The position numbers and the translations under genes were made by a program. This document shows positions 23,560 through 35,443 of a stretch of 64,000 nt of DNA, one piece after another. The notes under the pieces were generated by a model. The model was not told where the DNA came from. It made no database searches and worked only from the letters and a program-made list of their open reading frames with translations. This DNA is from Umbelopsis ramanniana AG (taxonomy: Eukaryota; Mucoromycota; Umbelopsidomycetes; Umbelopsidales; Umbelopsidaceae). The DNA is taken from positions 124,001-188,000 of the forward strand of contig NW_026252126.1 in NCBI RefSeq assembly GCF_025399195.1, given 5' to 3'. Every line of letters begins with the position of its first letter. The stretch's first letter is position 1.

Positions 23560-25564
23560 ATGTCAAATTCTACTGCCTTGGCATCCGCCCCAAAACGCAC
23601 ACGAGAGCAGTATGTTGCAATTGACCTTGGCGAAAACATGCATGAGCGAAACATATATCGAAATAACCGACCTGATTTCAAAGCACTTGCGGAGGAATTT
23701 CCTAGTATTAAGGACTTGTGAGTTTTGAAACGCACATCTGTTAAAAGTGCATCCGAAACGAGACTGACTCTTCGTTAATAAAGTGTACATTATTCAGAAA
23801 ACGGTAGCGCCTATATCGATTTTAAGAATGCCGAAGCTTCAAGGTACAATTATTTAAATATACGCGATGAGACGCGCACTCTATTGACCCTTTGCCAGGG
23901 CATTGACCCAGTGTCTTTTTAAAAAAGACTTTAATTTGGATGTCGAGATTCCCGAAAATACCTTATGTCCTCCTATCCCGAATCGGTGAGTGCAAGAAAC
24001 TGCTATGGGTGCCTGCAATTACATATCAAGTTTTACTGACAATCGATTGATTCAGACTGAATTATATTTTATGGATAGAGGACTTGCTCTCAGAATCGCA
24101 TATCAAACTGACTGCGGTGCGTGGTATCGATATGTATGTCAATGTTATCGTCCGCCATTTTGCTGGAACATGAACTTATATGACATTTGCAGCGGAGTTG
24201 GGGCATCGTGCGTGTATCCTTTGCTTGGGTGCGCAACTAACAAATCATGGCAATTCATTGGAACCGGTATGCAATACATTTACATGCTCAAAGCGATACT
24301 ATATAAGCTTACAGGATGAAAATGAATTACTAGAGGTGGACGCGGAAAGTGTCAAATCGGCAAGAAGGAATGTGAATCGAAACGATTTGCATGGTCAAAT
24401 CACAATATATCATAATCGTGATAGGTCACGAACACTCCCCTTGGACAAACTTGAGAGTGAAGGAATTATATCGCCTAATGACGAGTTTGCCTTCAGCATG
24501 TGCAATCCACCATTTTACGGGAGTAGTGATGAAATACAAGCTGGTATTGACAATAAGATAGACGATCCTGCAGCTGTAAGTATAACTAAATGGGATCACT
24601 TTGGAGAGCAACATCTTATTATTTTACTAGGTTTGTACTGGCACAGAGAGCGAAATGATTACTGAAGGCGGAGAAGTGCAATTCATTACAAATATGATTG
24701 AAGAAAGTTTAAAATGGAAAAATCGAATCAAGTAAGCATGCATATATATGCAATGTAATTTTCAGAGATAGGCATTAACATGTGGCCGGTCTCCGGCTTA
24801 CCAGGTGGTATACCACTATGATAGGAAAAGGAGAAACGCTGGGCAAGATTCGACAAAAATTAATGGAAAACAAGGCAAGTGCTTATTGTGGTAATGGGAA
24901 GGGAAAGGAAGACAGCAACCACGCTAAACCACCTGATTATCCAACAGATCGACAACTTTACTGTGACCGAATTCAATCAAGGCCGCACGAAAAGGTGGGG
25001 TTTTGCATGGTCATTCGGTGAAGAGCGAGTTGCAAATCATGTAAGGATCCCAACTTTAGTTGATAAAAATACCATTTACATCCAGTATTGACGCTTCAGT
25101 TTTCATACAATAAGGATGGACCAGTAACAAAGAAAATACGACTCGCACAAGCACCCAAATCGCAATTTTCTACCCAGCTGCCGTGCGATGCAGCCAAAGC
25201 ACAGGAAGACATATTGGAGATATTGAATGATCTAAATGCCAGTCAATTAGCTGTTACGTCAGAATGTATTTCCGGATCGATGGTGTCAAATACATGGTCA
25301 CGCAAAGCACGGCGTCAGCGTGCACATAATGCAAATGCAACCAAAAAAGACGACATAGCTGAGGTGTCAGCGGAAATACTGTTTACTTTCAAATTTGATA
25401 TTCAAGAAGTTGACAGAGACAACACCAATGTCATTGCAACTTGGACAAAAGGGAAACAACGTGAAGTGTTTGAAAGTTTCTGGAATCATGTAAAAAAGAG
25501 GATACTCCAAGATTTTGGGATTGTTCAAGGTGATAGGTATAAACCTCATGGAGTCGACGCATAA
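23560..25564 (+). CDS. METTL16: METTL16-like U6 snRNA m6A methyltransferase
   Basis: SAM-dependent N6-adenosine methyltransferase; relatives modify A in the ACAGA box of U6 snRNA. Exons 23560-23717, 23784-23843, 23899-23985, 24056-24133, 24193-24266, 24334-24575, 24631-24731, 24805-24874, 24948-25017, 25086-25564 give 472 aa. Motifs: MHERNIYRNNRPDFKALA, LNYILWIEDLLS, RGIDIGVGASCVYPLLGC (SAM site), AESVKSARRNVNRN, the catalytic MCNPPFYGS (NPPF), TEGGEVQFITNMIEES, KWYTTMIGK and EFNQGRTKRWGFAWSF. The C-terminal 160 residues are a divergent extension with a basic, RNA-binding-like piece (SRKARRQRAHN). The eighth intron (24875-24947) uses a GC donor. The acceptor of the intron before exon 2 is AAAG, which is unusual. 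Confidence 0.9.
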
Positions 25565-25578
25565 AAAGTGGTGTTTAC

Positions 25579-27587
25579 TTAAATTTTAAAACTTTCTACA
25601 TGAAATCCGTCTCCAAGATACGGATGAAGTTGCTGTAATTTCCAGATTTTCTTCTCCATCGCTGTATCTGAGCGCAGCTCATATAATGTACATAAATTAA
25701 AGACGGCTTTTTCTATCAGCCCATGTGCCTGATCGTTTGATTTTGAAATCAAATCCTCCATCACTGCAATTGCCTGGTTCAGCTCACCAAGATAGATCAA
25801 GCACACCACCAAGTTGTTAACAGCTTCATAGTCATTGGGATCCTCAGCTAGAATTGCGTCTAACTCCTCTTTTGCCGGGCTCCAGTCGGCTGCAGCAACA
25901 TGGCATAAAGCACTTTGGGATAAATGGTTAACCAGTGAATAGCCAAAGCGAGAACGGTGTTTAGTGAATATATCTCACCTATTCATTCGTACAAGCCGCT
26001 TGACGTGTGGATCACTTGCTTCTTGACTTTCTAGCCCTTTGAACACTTTCTTCGCATCTTGGATATTGCCAAGCTGGATAACTCGAACTGATGAGCATCA
26101 TAGACATCATGTATCTGCAGCAAGGTGTGCAAAAAAAAAAAAAAATACCTGTAAATACAGTCGACCCAAAGTTGATATAACATCCGGCTCAGCAGCTCCA
26201 TTAGAAAATGTGTTGACTATTTTTGTCATGATCGATATGGTGAGAGGGAAATCCTTGATTTCCAGTAGAAAGTTGGCTAGCATGATATAGAGAGACACTT
26301 CTCGTTTGCGCCAAAGTTCAGTGTCCTCCTTACTGTTCAACTGCATCTGAGTACGATTGTTGATCTTTAATTAGAGCCTGTAAGCAATTAGAACAAATGG
26401 TTTCTTACTTACCCTTTGGCATTCCATTGCAAGTATGGTTAAACGCTCTATACTTGCGTTGTAGTGCTTCATCAATCCTGGTAAATTGGCCGACAATACT
26501 CGGAGCTCAAATGGTATCATTATTCCAGACTTTCCAGGGAAGAGACCTTGATGATATTCGAATGTGTATTCTTGACGATTTAGATCTCCAAGTTTGTCAA
26601 GCTCAGCTAATGCAAGCTGATATAGTCGTAGATTGACTAGTGCTTGCAGTCGGACGTACCAAAGCTGCCGCAACACACAATTGCCAATGTATCAATATTC
26701 ATAGCCCTACATATCTTCTGATCATCTGCTAACACTTACCTGCAAGATTTCGGCTAGATGGGATGGATTTGTTTGCACGATACGGTTGCGAGTAAATCGG
26801 GCCACTGAACGCCATGATTTTCGGTTCTAGAGTATAACATTATACACATGGCACAAAAAAGCTTTCTCATATGAATAAGGGTTAACTTACCACTAACTCT
26901 TGAAGTGCATCCGCCGTTTTTAGCTTTTCAACGTCTGACAATTCAACAGACTCTCTTCTCGGCCTCTTCTCTGGAGAGATATGCTTCTCTATTAAATCGG
27001 ACAAGGCATCTGACTGAAGTTATGTAATGTTTCATTAGAATTGTGTGCTCAAAAATTTGCTATACTTCAACCATCAGACCTACCATTGGAATATCATAAA
27101 ACAACGTGCTGTTCGTTAAGCTCAAACCAAGAGAGACACCTCCGGAACCCACTGAGGCGTTGGAAAGAGAGCGATTAGCTCTGGATCCTGAGTAGCCACG
27201 CTTTCTGTTTTCAACACCGTGGTTTTTAGCAGCTTGTCCAGCGTTACCAAGTTCTCCAGAAGACGAGGATTCGTTTGAGTGGGGGGCGTCTGGAAAGTAG
27301 CTGCTGGTAGGTGATGCAGCCTCCCTGCCTTGCTGTTGTGGCATTGCAGAAGCGCTGTTTGCCATGCCTCCAATTGTGCTTGTCAGCGAATTTATAATTT
27401 GATAAGGTAGTGTTGGAGGTCGTTGCGCTTGAGGAGTTGGTGGGATGGTATCGAATGTGTCTGCTTGGCTTTGGGATGCAGGATCGGTATTTAGTGCTGA
27501 TGGTGGCGATTGGAGGCTATTTCTACCAATACCTGGTACCTCTGCCGCAGGTGTTAATATATTATCTGCTTTGAGTACATTGTCCAT
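25579..27587 (-). CDS. TRAPPC12: TRAPP complex subunit 12, TPR protein
   Basis: TRAPPC12 is a tetratricopeptide subunit of the TRAPPIII tethering complex in ER-Golgi transport and autophagy. Exons 27084-27587, 26891-27013, 26740-26826, 26413-26664, 26149-26346, 25979-26073, 25579-25912 give 530 aa. The first 168 residues are low-complexity (Ser, Pro, Gln rich). The conserved part has WRSVARFTRNRI, LWYVRLQALVNLRLYQLAL, FELRVLSANLPGL, LYIMLANFLLEIKDF, GRLYLQLGNIQDAKKVF, NNLVVCLIYLGELNQA and KAVFNLCTLYELRSD, ending DGFHVESFKI as in the animal proteins. Its stop is 14 bases from the METTL16 stop, tail-to-tail, so the 3' UTRs must overlap. A longer N-terminus through upstream exons is possible, because coding-like sequence continues to about 27820. 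Confidence 0.85.
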
Positions 27588-29790
27588 CTGTGCTGATGGT
27601 GAGGTATACTGTCACTGAAGTTAGGCACGAGTCTGAATTTTTTGCCGCTTTGAATAATGCTGCTGCATGAGGCATATCCCGGTCACCAAAAGCTATTAGG
27701 AAGTCCGCCTTCAGCGTAAAAGCTGTTAAGCTCCGCTGCAATTGTTTCGTCTTCCAATACTGTTCACTTAGAGCCAATTTGATTACACATCGTATAAACT
27801 TCTAAAATTAGATCAAAATACTAGAACCGTGAGCCCAGAACTATTCACGTTATTATCAGTAAGTTAAGTATGGCAGGAGACACAGATTCAAACAGATATC
27901 TCAACAGATAACATTGTGAAGATATAGGTGTGTTTGAAGGATAGTCGCTAAAGAATGAACGTTGGCTGAAAATGCAAATTGAGTAGATATCCTTCCCGAA
28001 GGAATCATTGGCATACCTCTTCTATCAATTTCTACAGGCTTCAATGTTGTAAAGCTTCATATCATGTCTAAAGATCAAACTATGGTAAGTATATGGTTGG
28101 CCAATCTTATTTTTCAAATCCAGGGAAGAGCGTAATATCTGCAAGCATTTGTCATTGATCGAGCTGAAGAGTTCAACGTCCAACTGACATTCCAATTCTC
28201 TCTCTATTCATGCCATTATTATCTATCGTTGTACTTGGTATGATGAGATGTAGGAAAAGATGATGGGCAGCTGGAGGCACAATGTATGAAAGTTAACTTT
28301 ATGATGCTCATAACTGTATCAAATGGTTCAGTTTACCCTACTGATAACATTTCAATATCATCAGTATAGTAGGTGCCTGTCTCCTTACCAAGTCCAGACC
28401 AATCAAGTGACAACGTACAGCTGCGTCAATCTGCCCGAGTGAATCTACATATACTACGTTTACGTTTTGCTTCATTATTGTCAGACATTGACTTTGATTT
28501 TCCTATCGTCTCGACGCAAAAAAATATATCGTATAATACTACACATTTGGCATAATATAGTCTGCATTTATTTTACCTCTTTCATAGTTGTATGATACTG
28601 ACATCAATGAGTAATGTTAATAATATAAGAATATGTTTACACAAACCATCTTCGTGACCCATGCTAAGCATGCTGCAAGTTTGTACAGTATGCATTACTT
28701 TTGATGTCTCTCAGGTCTTGGAAATTAAACGAACAGCAAAAATTACGGAATCCTCTTTCGGCGTTGTGATAAAGCCTGTGGTTTCCGGTCGCAACGCCAA
28801 CAGCGGAATTCACTTAACATAGGTTAGCTTTTTTAAATGTATAGCGTGACTAAATCTGGCATGCTCAGAATTTTTCCAGTGGTGCGTAATGAAAAAAAAA
28901 ATACATCATGATAGCGTTATGCAAATGGAAAGCATTAGCTAAAAACAGAATGTCAAATTACGGTTGACGGTGCCATCTCGCTCAAAAACGCATTCTATTG
29001 TGGACGCACCGTGGCATATAGCATAAAATAACTGAAAACCGGAGTACATATGCGTAAAGTGGTTTAGTCACAATCAGTCGTCGCATCAAAGAATCTACTT
29101 CTCGAGCAATAATTAGGAGCCTCAAAGTGATAGGTCGGCCTAATAATAGGGGATGCGATCGAACTTCAGGCGTGACATTAATTTGACCATTTAGGGTGAA
29201 TCCGTATAATAGGATTATGCGACGCTGTCATCATTGCTCTTTGACGAATGAATAACGGGAGTGCAGGAGATATTCGGGAAAATGAGGGGACGTTGGCTGG
29301 TAACGTTCGCCGCTGGCACATCAATGTCGGTATATGCATGCATATTCTGCTTACAATTTCGCTTTACACAGGGCTTTTCCGTTTGCCCGATTGTTTTACC
29401 GAGAAACACGGCAATGAAGTTTGGAAATTTTTGGACCCCGATCGACCGCGAATATACGCATGAAAGCCTGCCTTGAGCACTACTTCCTTCGAACAAAAAT
29501 ATAAAATACAAGCATGATTTGAGGAAGCAGAAAGAACAGAATCTGTGTAATTTGATAGTGTTTGAAGCTAAATGTTGGATATAAATCGCTGTTGCGAGGC
29601 CTTGAAATGTACAAATTCAAAGCTCATTACAAATTTCAAATCAATACCGGGACTGCTAAATCGTTTTGATTAAGGTGATGTAACAAATATTGATTCACTA
29701 CACTAAATAAAAATCATTATAAAACTGTTCAACTCACCGAGTATTGTTTGATCCTCAAAGCATCAATTATTTCTATCTTCAGTTCTTTGA
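27588..29790. other. Large intergenic region with unassigned coding-like pieces
   Basis: 2.2 kb, very AT-rich. On the minus strand 27588-27822 reads as an open frame with an acceptor-like TTTTAG at its start (protein piece YWKTKQLQRSLTAFTLKADF), and a second piece lies near 27960-28050. Neither connects cleanly to TRAPPC12. From 28.1 to 29.79 kb I see no gene. Two overlapping opposite-strand open frames at 29.21-29.51 kb look like chance. Confidence 0.4.
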
Positions 29791-32700
29791 ATGACAATTT
29801 ACGAAAGTGATAAGATTCCTGGACCAGAGCCACAGTAAGCACGAACCCAGTATGCTTTTCAAACCTTATAGCTGTGACATTAGTGGTACTAACTGGCTAT
29901 TATTGCAGTGTTCTGCTGGGAAATGTGCCAGACGTGTATCCGGATATGGTCGGCAATACGCGCAAGCTTCATGACAAGTACGGACCAATTATTCGTTTGT
30001 CCTTAGGAGGGTAGGTTCAATATTTTTTTCCTCGAACGGAGTGGTCATTTCATGTCTGACGTTCAATCTCGGTAACTCTTCCATTCATGGCTTTCCATAA
30101 CAATAGGCACGATATTTTATCTGTTTGCGATCCAGATTGCCTTCGAACCATATCCCAGGATGGTGAATACTTTACCAAAGAAATCTACAGTCTATATCAG
30201 GATTTGGCAATCATGAACGGCAGTGGACTTGTCACCACTAGTACCAAAGATCCAGATTGGGTTCTTGCACACAAGTTGCTTATGCCCGCTTTCTCGGCAA
30301 GAGCCATGAGAGCTTATCATTATAAGATGGGTGAAACTATCAAAGAATTATTGAATATCATGGAGACTTTCCAAAAATCAGGAGAAGAACTCGACGTTTC
30401 TAGATGGATGATCGCATTGGCTCTCGAATCTATTGGAAAGATCGGTTTCGATTACGACTTTGACCTTCTCAAAGACCCTAATGCTGAGCGCCATCCCTTC
30501 ACGGTCGCTTTGGCTTATGTTCAGTCCATGATTATGAAGCGAGGATCTACCCCAACTTGGATGAAATGGATGCAGACCAGCGCCAATGTCCGTTTCCAAC
30601 GTGATCTGAGTACACTTCGCACCACCATTGATTCAGTTCTGGAAGAGCGCAGAAGCCACCCGCATGCAGAGGACGCCCAGACTGACTTGCTTGATTTCAT
30701 GCTGACCGCTGAGACCAAGGAAGGTGAAAAGCTGGACAATAAACTTATTCGAGACAACATTATCACTTTTCTGAGCGCTGGACACAATACGACTTCGGCA
30801 TTCCTCAGTTGGACCATACTTGAGCTTTGCCGTAACCCAAAAATTGCCGAAATTATTGTCCAAGAAATCGCAAATGCTGGAGTGAAACCTGGCGAAATTC
30901 CCACACCCGAACAAGTCGGTGCGTGTAAATACCTTGATCTTGTCATCAAGGAGTCTCTGCGAATGCATCCTCCCATTTTCGCGGTCATAAAATATTGCCA
31001 GAAGGATTGTACTATCAAAGCTGGAATCAGCGGGGATGAGTATAAAATCAAAGCTGGTACACTTTTGCAAAGCGGCATTTATTCCGTTCACCACGAGCCA
31101 AAAGTTTGGCCAGAACCAGATGTGTTCAACCCGGAACGATTCGCCGACCATCCCGATTTACATCCCAATGCTTGGTTACCCTTCAGCGATGGACCTAGAG
31201 CCTGTATTGGAAGGTAAGGAAACATTGAAATACTTTTCTTGCCCCAATGCTGCATACATATATATTAAACATCTATAACAGACAATTTTCGTTACAAGAA
31301 GGAAAGTTGGCCCTCGTCATGATGTTGAGTAAGTTCAAGTTTAGCATGGACGACCCCAACAAACAAATTGGCTATCAAGTTATTATTGCCATGAAGCCAG
31401 TGGATCTTATGGTCAGGGTATCTCCCATTGAGCTACCGGAACCGACCGAGGAGGCAGTGTTGACAAAGCATGAGGCCACTAAATCCGAGTCCTCCACTGG
31501 GCTGAATGTTCCTGCCAAGTTTCCTCTTCCCCCAGTCACATTTTTGTACGGAACACAAACAAATACTTCTGAGGAATACGCCAGAAAGCTTTCTGGGCAA
31601 GCCAAAGGTTTTGGATTTACAAACATCAAAGTGGATGATCTCGATAATTAGACGTTAGTGAAAGGAGGAAAACTCAACAAACTCCAAAAGAACGACAGCG
31701 CTCCTTCTAGCGAGGACGATGTCAAAGTTTCTGAGCTACTTGTGGTTGTAACAGCCACATATAACGGTTATCCACCGGACAACGCAGTCAGTTTTGACAA
31801 ATGGCTCACCTCCAAAACAGAAAATATAGAAGACACCAAGAAAAATGAACTTCAAGGTGTCTTGTACGCTGTCTTCGGTTGTGGTAATCGTGACTGGTCC
31901 AGCACTTTCCAAAAATTCCCCGCGAAAATAGACAATGGCCTTGAGCTTTTAGGAGCCGACCGGCTTTTGCCAGCTGGTGTTGGCGATGCTTCAGAGGACA
32001 TTGACGGTGATTTCCATGTATGGTCCGCCAATTTCTGGAGCGCCTTAATGCAGCGATATGGTCAGTCTGCTTCTGGAAAAAATGCCGATATCATGTCTAC
32101 CAGTGGTCCCATGGCCGATCCCTCAAAAGACTTCACTTTGGAGTTCCTACCTGCCAACAAGTCCCCAGAGGTTCTAGCTGGTGGTGAAAACCGAAATCAA
32201 CGTGGCGCACTTGTTGTCATCAAGAAAAACCGAGAGTTGCAGAACGTTGAAAAAAGTCAGAGAAGCACCAGACACATTGAAGTCGCTTTCGATGAATCAG
32301 AGGACAAGAAGCCATTGTATGAAGCAGGAGATCATTTGGAAATTACGCCCGTTAACGATTCAGAGACAGTCGAACGAGTTGCCTTCAACTTGGGGCTTGT
32401 TTTGGATTCTGTCTTCCAGATTAAGGATCTTGAGATCACAAACCTTTCTCCACGTTCCATGGCTGCAAACATCAAAGGGCCATGCACTATTCGTAACGCT
32501 CTCACCTACTACGCTGACTTGACTGGAACTCCTACTAGGTATACTCTATCAGTTCTGGCCAAGCAGCTTGCAACAATCCGTCCAGATATTGCTGAAAGGC
32601 TACAAGTCGCTCTTCAACCTGGCAAAGAGACTGAACGTCTCAAAGAATTTTTAGCTACCCATCGGACTTTTGTCGATATCATGACAGCATTCCAGATCAA

Positions 32701-33510
32701 AGAATTGAACTTCAAAGAGTTCATCAGTTCAGTCAACTGCATCGTGCCTAGAAAATACAGTATTTCAAGTGGTCCTCTGGAACATCCTTACGATCCCTCG
32801 GTGGTACGTTACACTATCATTTTTTTTTTTTGTGATGAACTGATTCGTAATCCCTTTAAGCTAAACATATTTATTTTCTTTAGAGCGTTGGCATAGTGCG
32901 AGATATGGGAGGACCAGATGGAAAACAAGTATATCATGGTCTCTGCTCCGGCTATCTGAAAGACTTAAAACCTGGAACCAAAATCAATGCCCAAATCAAA
33001 GAATGCAAATCAACCTTCCGGTTACCAGAAGACGATTCTAAACCGGTTATCTTCATTTGCGCTGGTACTGGAATGAGTCCTTTCCGAGGATTCCTTCAAG
33101 AGCGTCATGCTAAGGGACTGAAGAGTCATGAGAAAGGTGGCAATTCTGATGCCATTATGTTCTTTGGCTGCCGTCACCCGGAGCAAGATTTCATTTACAA
33201 GGAAGAACTAGAATCATACGTTGAGGACGGTACCCTTGCCAAGTTGTTCACTACGTTTTCTCGATCCAGTCAAGTTGTACGCTATGTACAACACAGCCTT
33301 CTGCAACATGCTCAACAGCTGTATGATGTTGTGGCTGAGCAAGGTGCCAACATATACGTTTGTGGATCGGCCGGTAGTATGGCCAAGGACGTTAAACGTA
33401 CCTGGGAAAGAATCATTGTTCAAATGTCTGGTATGTCAGAGCCTGAGGCCGAGGAAACTGTCAAGCGTTGGGTAGAAGAGGGAAGATACAATGAAGATGT
33501 TTGGGGTTAG
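29791..33510 (+). CDS. CYP505-type P450/reductase fusion, one in-frame TAG
   Basis: Self-sufficient cytochrome P450 fused to a diflavin reductase, as in fungal P450foxy and bacterial P450BM3, which hydroxylate fatty acids near the omega end. Exons 29791-29834, 29909-30010, 30107-31213, 31282-32803, 32884-33510; 1134 codons. P450 part: IPGPEP start, I-helix SAGHNTTSAFLSW, ExxR in ESLRMHPP, haem loop FSDGPRACIGR with the ligand Cys near residue 414. FMN domain from about 500 (FLYGTQTNTSEEYA, VTATYNGYPPDNA, FGCGNRDW). FAD/NADPH part with RKYSISSGPLEHPY and FICAGTGMSPFRGFLQERH, ending YNEDVWG. The frame is whole except for a TAG at 31649-31651 (codon 541), inside the FMN domain; no GT-AG or GC-AG intron of credible size removes it. 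It may be a recent pseudogene, readthrough or an assembly error. Confidence 0.88.
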
Positions 33511-34207
33511 GTTAAACACCACGTGTAAAAAGGATAAGAATAAAGTAACAACTCTAAAATTTCCAAGCTCTTGGCACAGAAACACCATTTCTTGGCCGAT
33601 CACTTCGCTGCTTCCGATTCTGAGTATCAACATAATAAATGGTATCATTTCAACAAACGAGCAAGTGCAATATCCTGCCTCAACTTGAGTACTTATGCTT
33701 GATTTTAGTATAGCTTTCTTTTGGCGGCATATGTTCATTGAAAAGGCTCTAAAATTGGTGTGAGAGGGTGCGTAAATCATTTTTGGGTTATTGCCGATGG
33801 AGCATACCCAGGACAGTAGCGGTTTTGGAAAAGGTATGACTCAAAGCTAAAGCCAAGACAAAAAATCGCCATCTTACGTCCCAAGGAAATCCTGGGCAGA
33901 GCTAAGAAAGTATACGCAACCTTTGGCAATGTTGGTAAATGAAAAGCCGCAGTTGTGCAACCGGCTTCGGGTTCAGCAACATAGCTTCGACGCAATGGCG
34001 TGCTACAAAAAAAATTATCAAGTTAACAATAGCAACGGAATAACAACATCAGGGTTTCACGCAGATCGAGATAACGAAATGTTGGGTCAGTGAGAAAAAC
34101 TTCCCTCCCCCCAAAATTTTTTGCCCAGATACTATTTGTCTCAATGCTCGCGTGTTTCATGCGATGCGCCAAGCAGTTTCTTTGTAACCAGTTTTGCGCA
34201 GCTGATT
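33511..34207. other. Intergenic, no gene supported
   Basis: About 700 bases between two plus-strand genes. Short minus-strand frames at 33.44-34.0 kb carry no recognisable motif. Confidence 0.4.
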
Positions 34208-34215
34208 TATATAAA
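34208..34215 (+). promoter_or_regulatory. Putative TATA box of the NmrA-like gene
   Basis: TATATAAA stands 57 bases before the ATG of the NmrA-like gene, with an A/C-rich leader (cacaacataaacacaacac) between, typical of a strongly expressed fungal gene. Confidence 0.5.
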
Positions 34216-34271
34216 TAACGTTGTTCATTCTCATTGAATTTTTTACTCACAACATAAACACAACACAAAAC

Positions 34272-35330
34272 ATGTCTTCTCCATCAATCGATCCTACTGG
34301 CAAAATCATCGTCGTCTTCGGTATCACCGGCAAGCAGGGAGGTGCAGCAGCCCAGGCTTTACTTGACAAAGGCTTCAAAGTTCGTGGCGTCACCCGCGAT
34401 GTTAACAGCTCCAAATCCAAGGCATGGGCTGGCAAAGGTGCTGAATTAATTACAGCTAATCTCAACGACACAAAGAGCCTCGAAAAAGCTTTTGACGGCG
34501 CTTACGGTGTCTTCTTGATCACAGATCACAGTGAAAGCGGTGCTGTTGAGGTAGGAATGATCGACATTGATTAAACATCTTTGTGGAGAGAGATTGCTAA
34601 CCATACTATGTTTTCCATGCCGTACAGAAAGAAATACAGAAGGGAAGAAATACTGCTGATGTTGCCGTCGCTAAGAATGTTAAGCATCTCGTCTTCACAT
34701 CCGTTGGCAACGCCGGAGCTGCTAAGTTTCCTGAATTTTACAACAAGTACGAAATCGAGCAATATATCGCTAAAAAGTCCGAACTGACCAATACTGTCAT
34801 TCGACCCGCCAACTTTTTTGAGAATTATGCTAAGGATAGTTCATTTGCTCCAAAGGATGGTGTCTTCCCTTCTGCCAACGCCCCTGAAAAGCGAATCCAA
34901 GCTGTTGGTTGTAGGGACATTGGTTTAATTGCTGCTGAAGCTTTTCAACATCCCGAAGAATACAGCGGCCAAGTCATCGAGCTGTCAGCTGAAGAACTCG
35001 ACCACTATGAGATCGCTGAAATATTCACAAAGGTTACTGGCACAAAATGGCAGGCTAAGCAAATGTGGGTTTTCAAATATGGCAGTAAGTACCTTTTTGA
35101 ATATTCTCATAAATATTCTCATACCTATTGAAGTTTTATGAAGAGCTGATGTTAACTCAATTTTTTCAACACTAGTCGTCACCCTGATTGGAAGCAAGTA
35201 CGGCAAGATGGCTAAGTTTTGGGAAAACCCCGGCTACTGCGGTGATGTTAAAGCTTTGCGCGCCAAATATCCTTGGTTGCAAACTTGGGAGGAGTACATT
35301 ACTGAAACATATGGACCAGAAGCAAAATAG
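34272..35330 (+). CDS. NmrA-like family NAD(P)-binding protein
   Basis: 296 aa from exons 34272-34550, 34628-35084 and 35176-35330. It is an atypical short-chain dehydrogenase fold of the NmrA/HSCARG group: dinucleotide-binding loop VVFGITGKQGGAAAQALL, GVTRD after the second strand, DGAYGVFLITDHSE, HLVFTSVGNAGAAKF, then IRPANFFENYAKDS and DIGLIAAEAFQHPEEYSG. Members such as NmrA and human NMRAL1 bind NADP and act as redox sensors or transcriptional co-repressors rather than enzymes; the role here is not known. C-rich codon bias and a TATA box suggest high expression. The stop is 113 bases from the end of the convergent GTPase gene. Confidence 0.88.
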
Positions 35331-35443
35331 AGGGAAGTGAAGTAGTGAATGCTTTATATTGCATGTTTTGCTTATATAGCGATGCTAAGTATATTCCCAA
35401 TCCATTATTTCCCATCTTACATCAATCTTCTTTACACAACCAC

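Noticed and set aside
29215-29511. Pair of overlapping opposite-strand open frames
   Set aside because: Neither has conserved-looking sequence or a plausible promoter context; they look like chance frames in a large intergenic region.
33436-33995. Minus-strand open frames after the P450 fusion gene
   Set aside because: They overlap the coding end or 3' region of the P450 gene, show no family motif and have no consistent splice structure.
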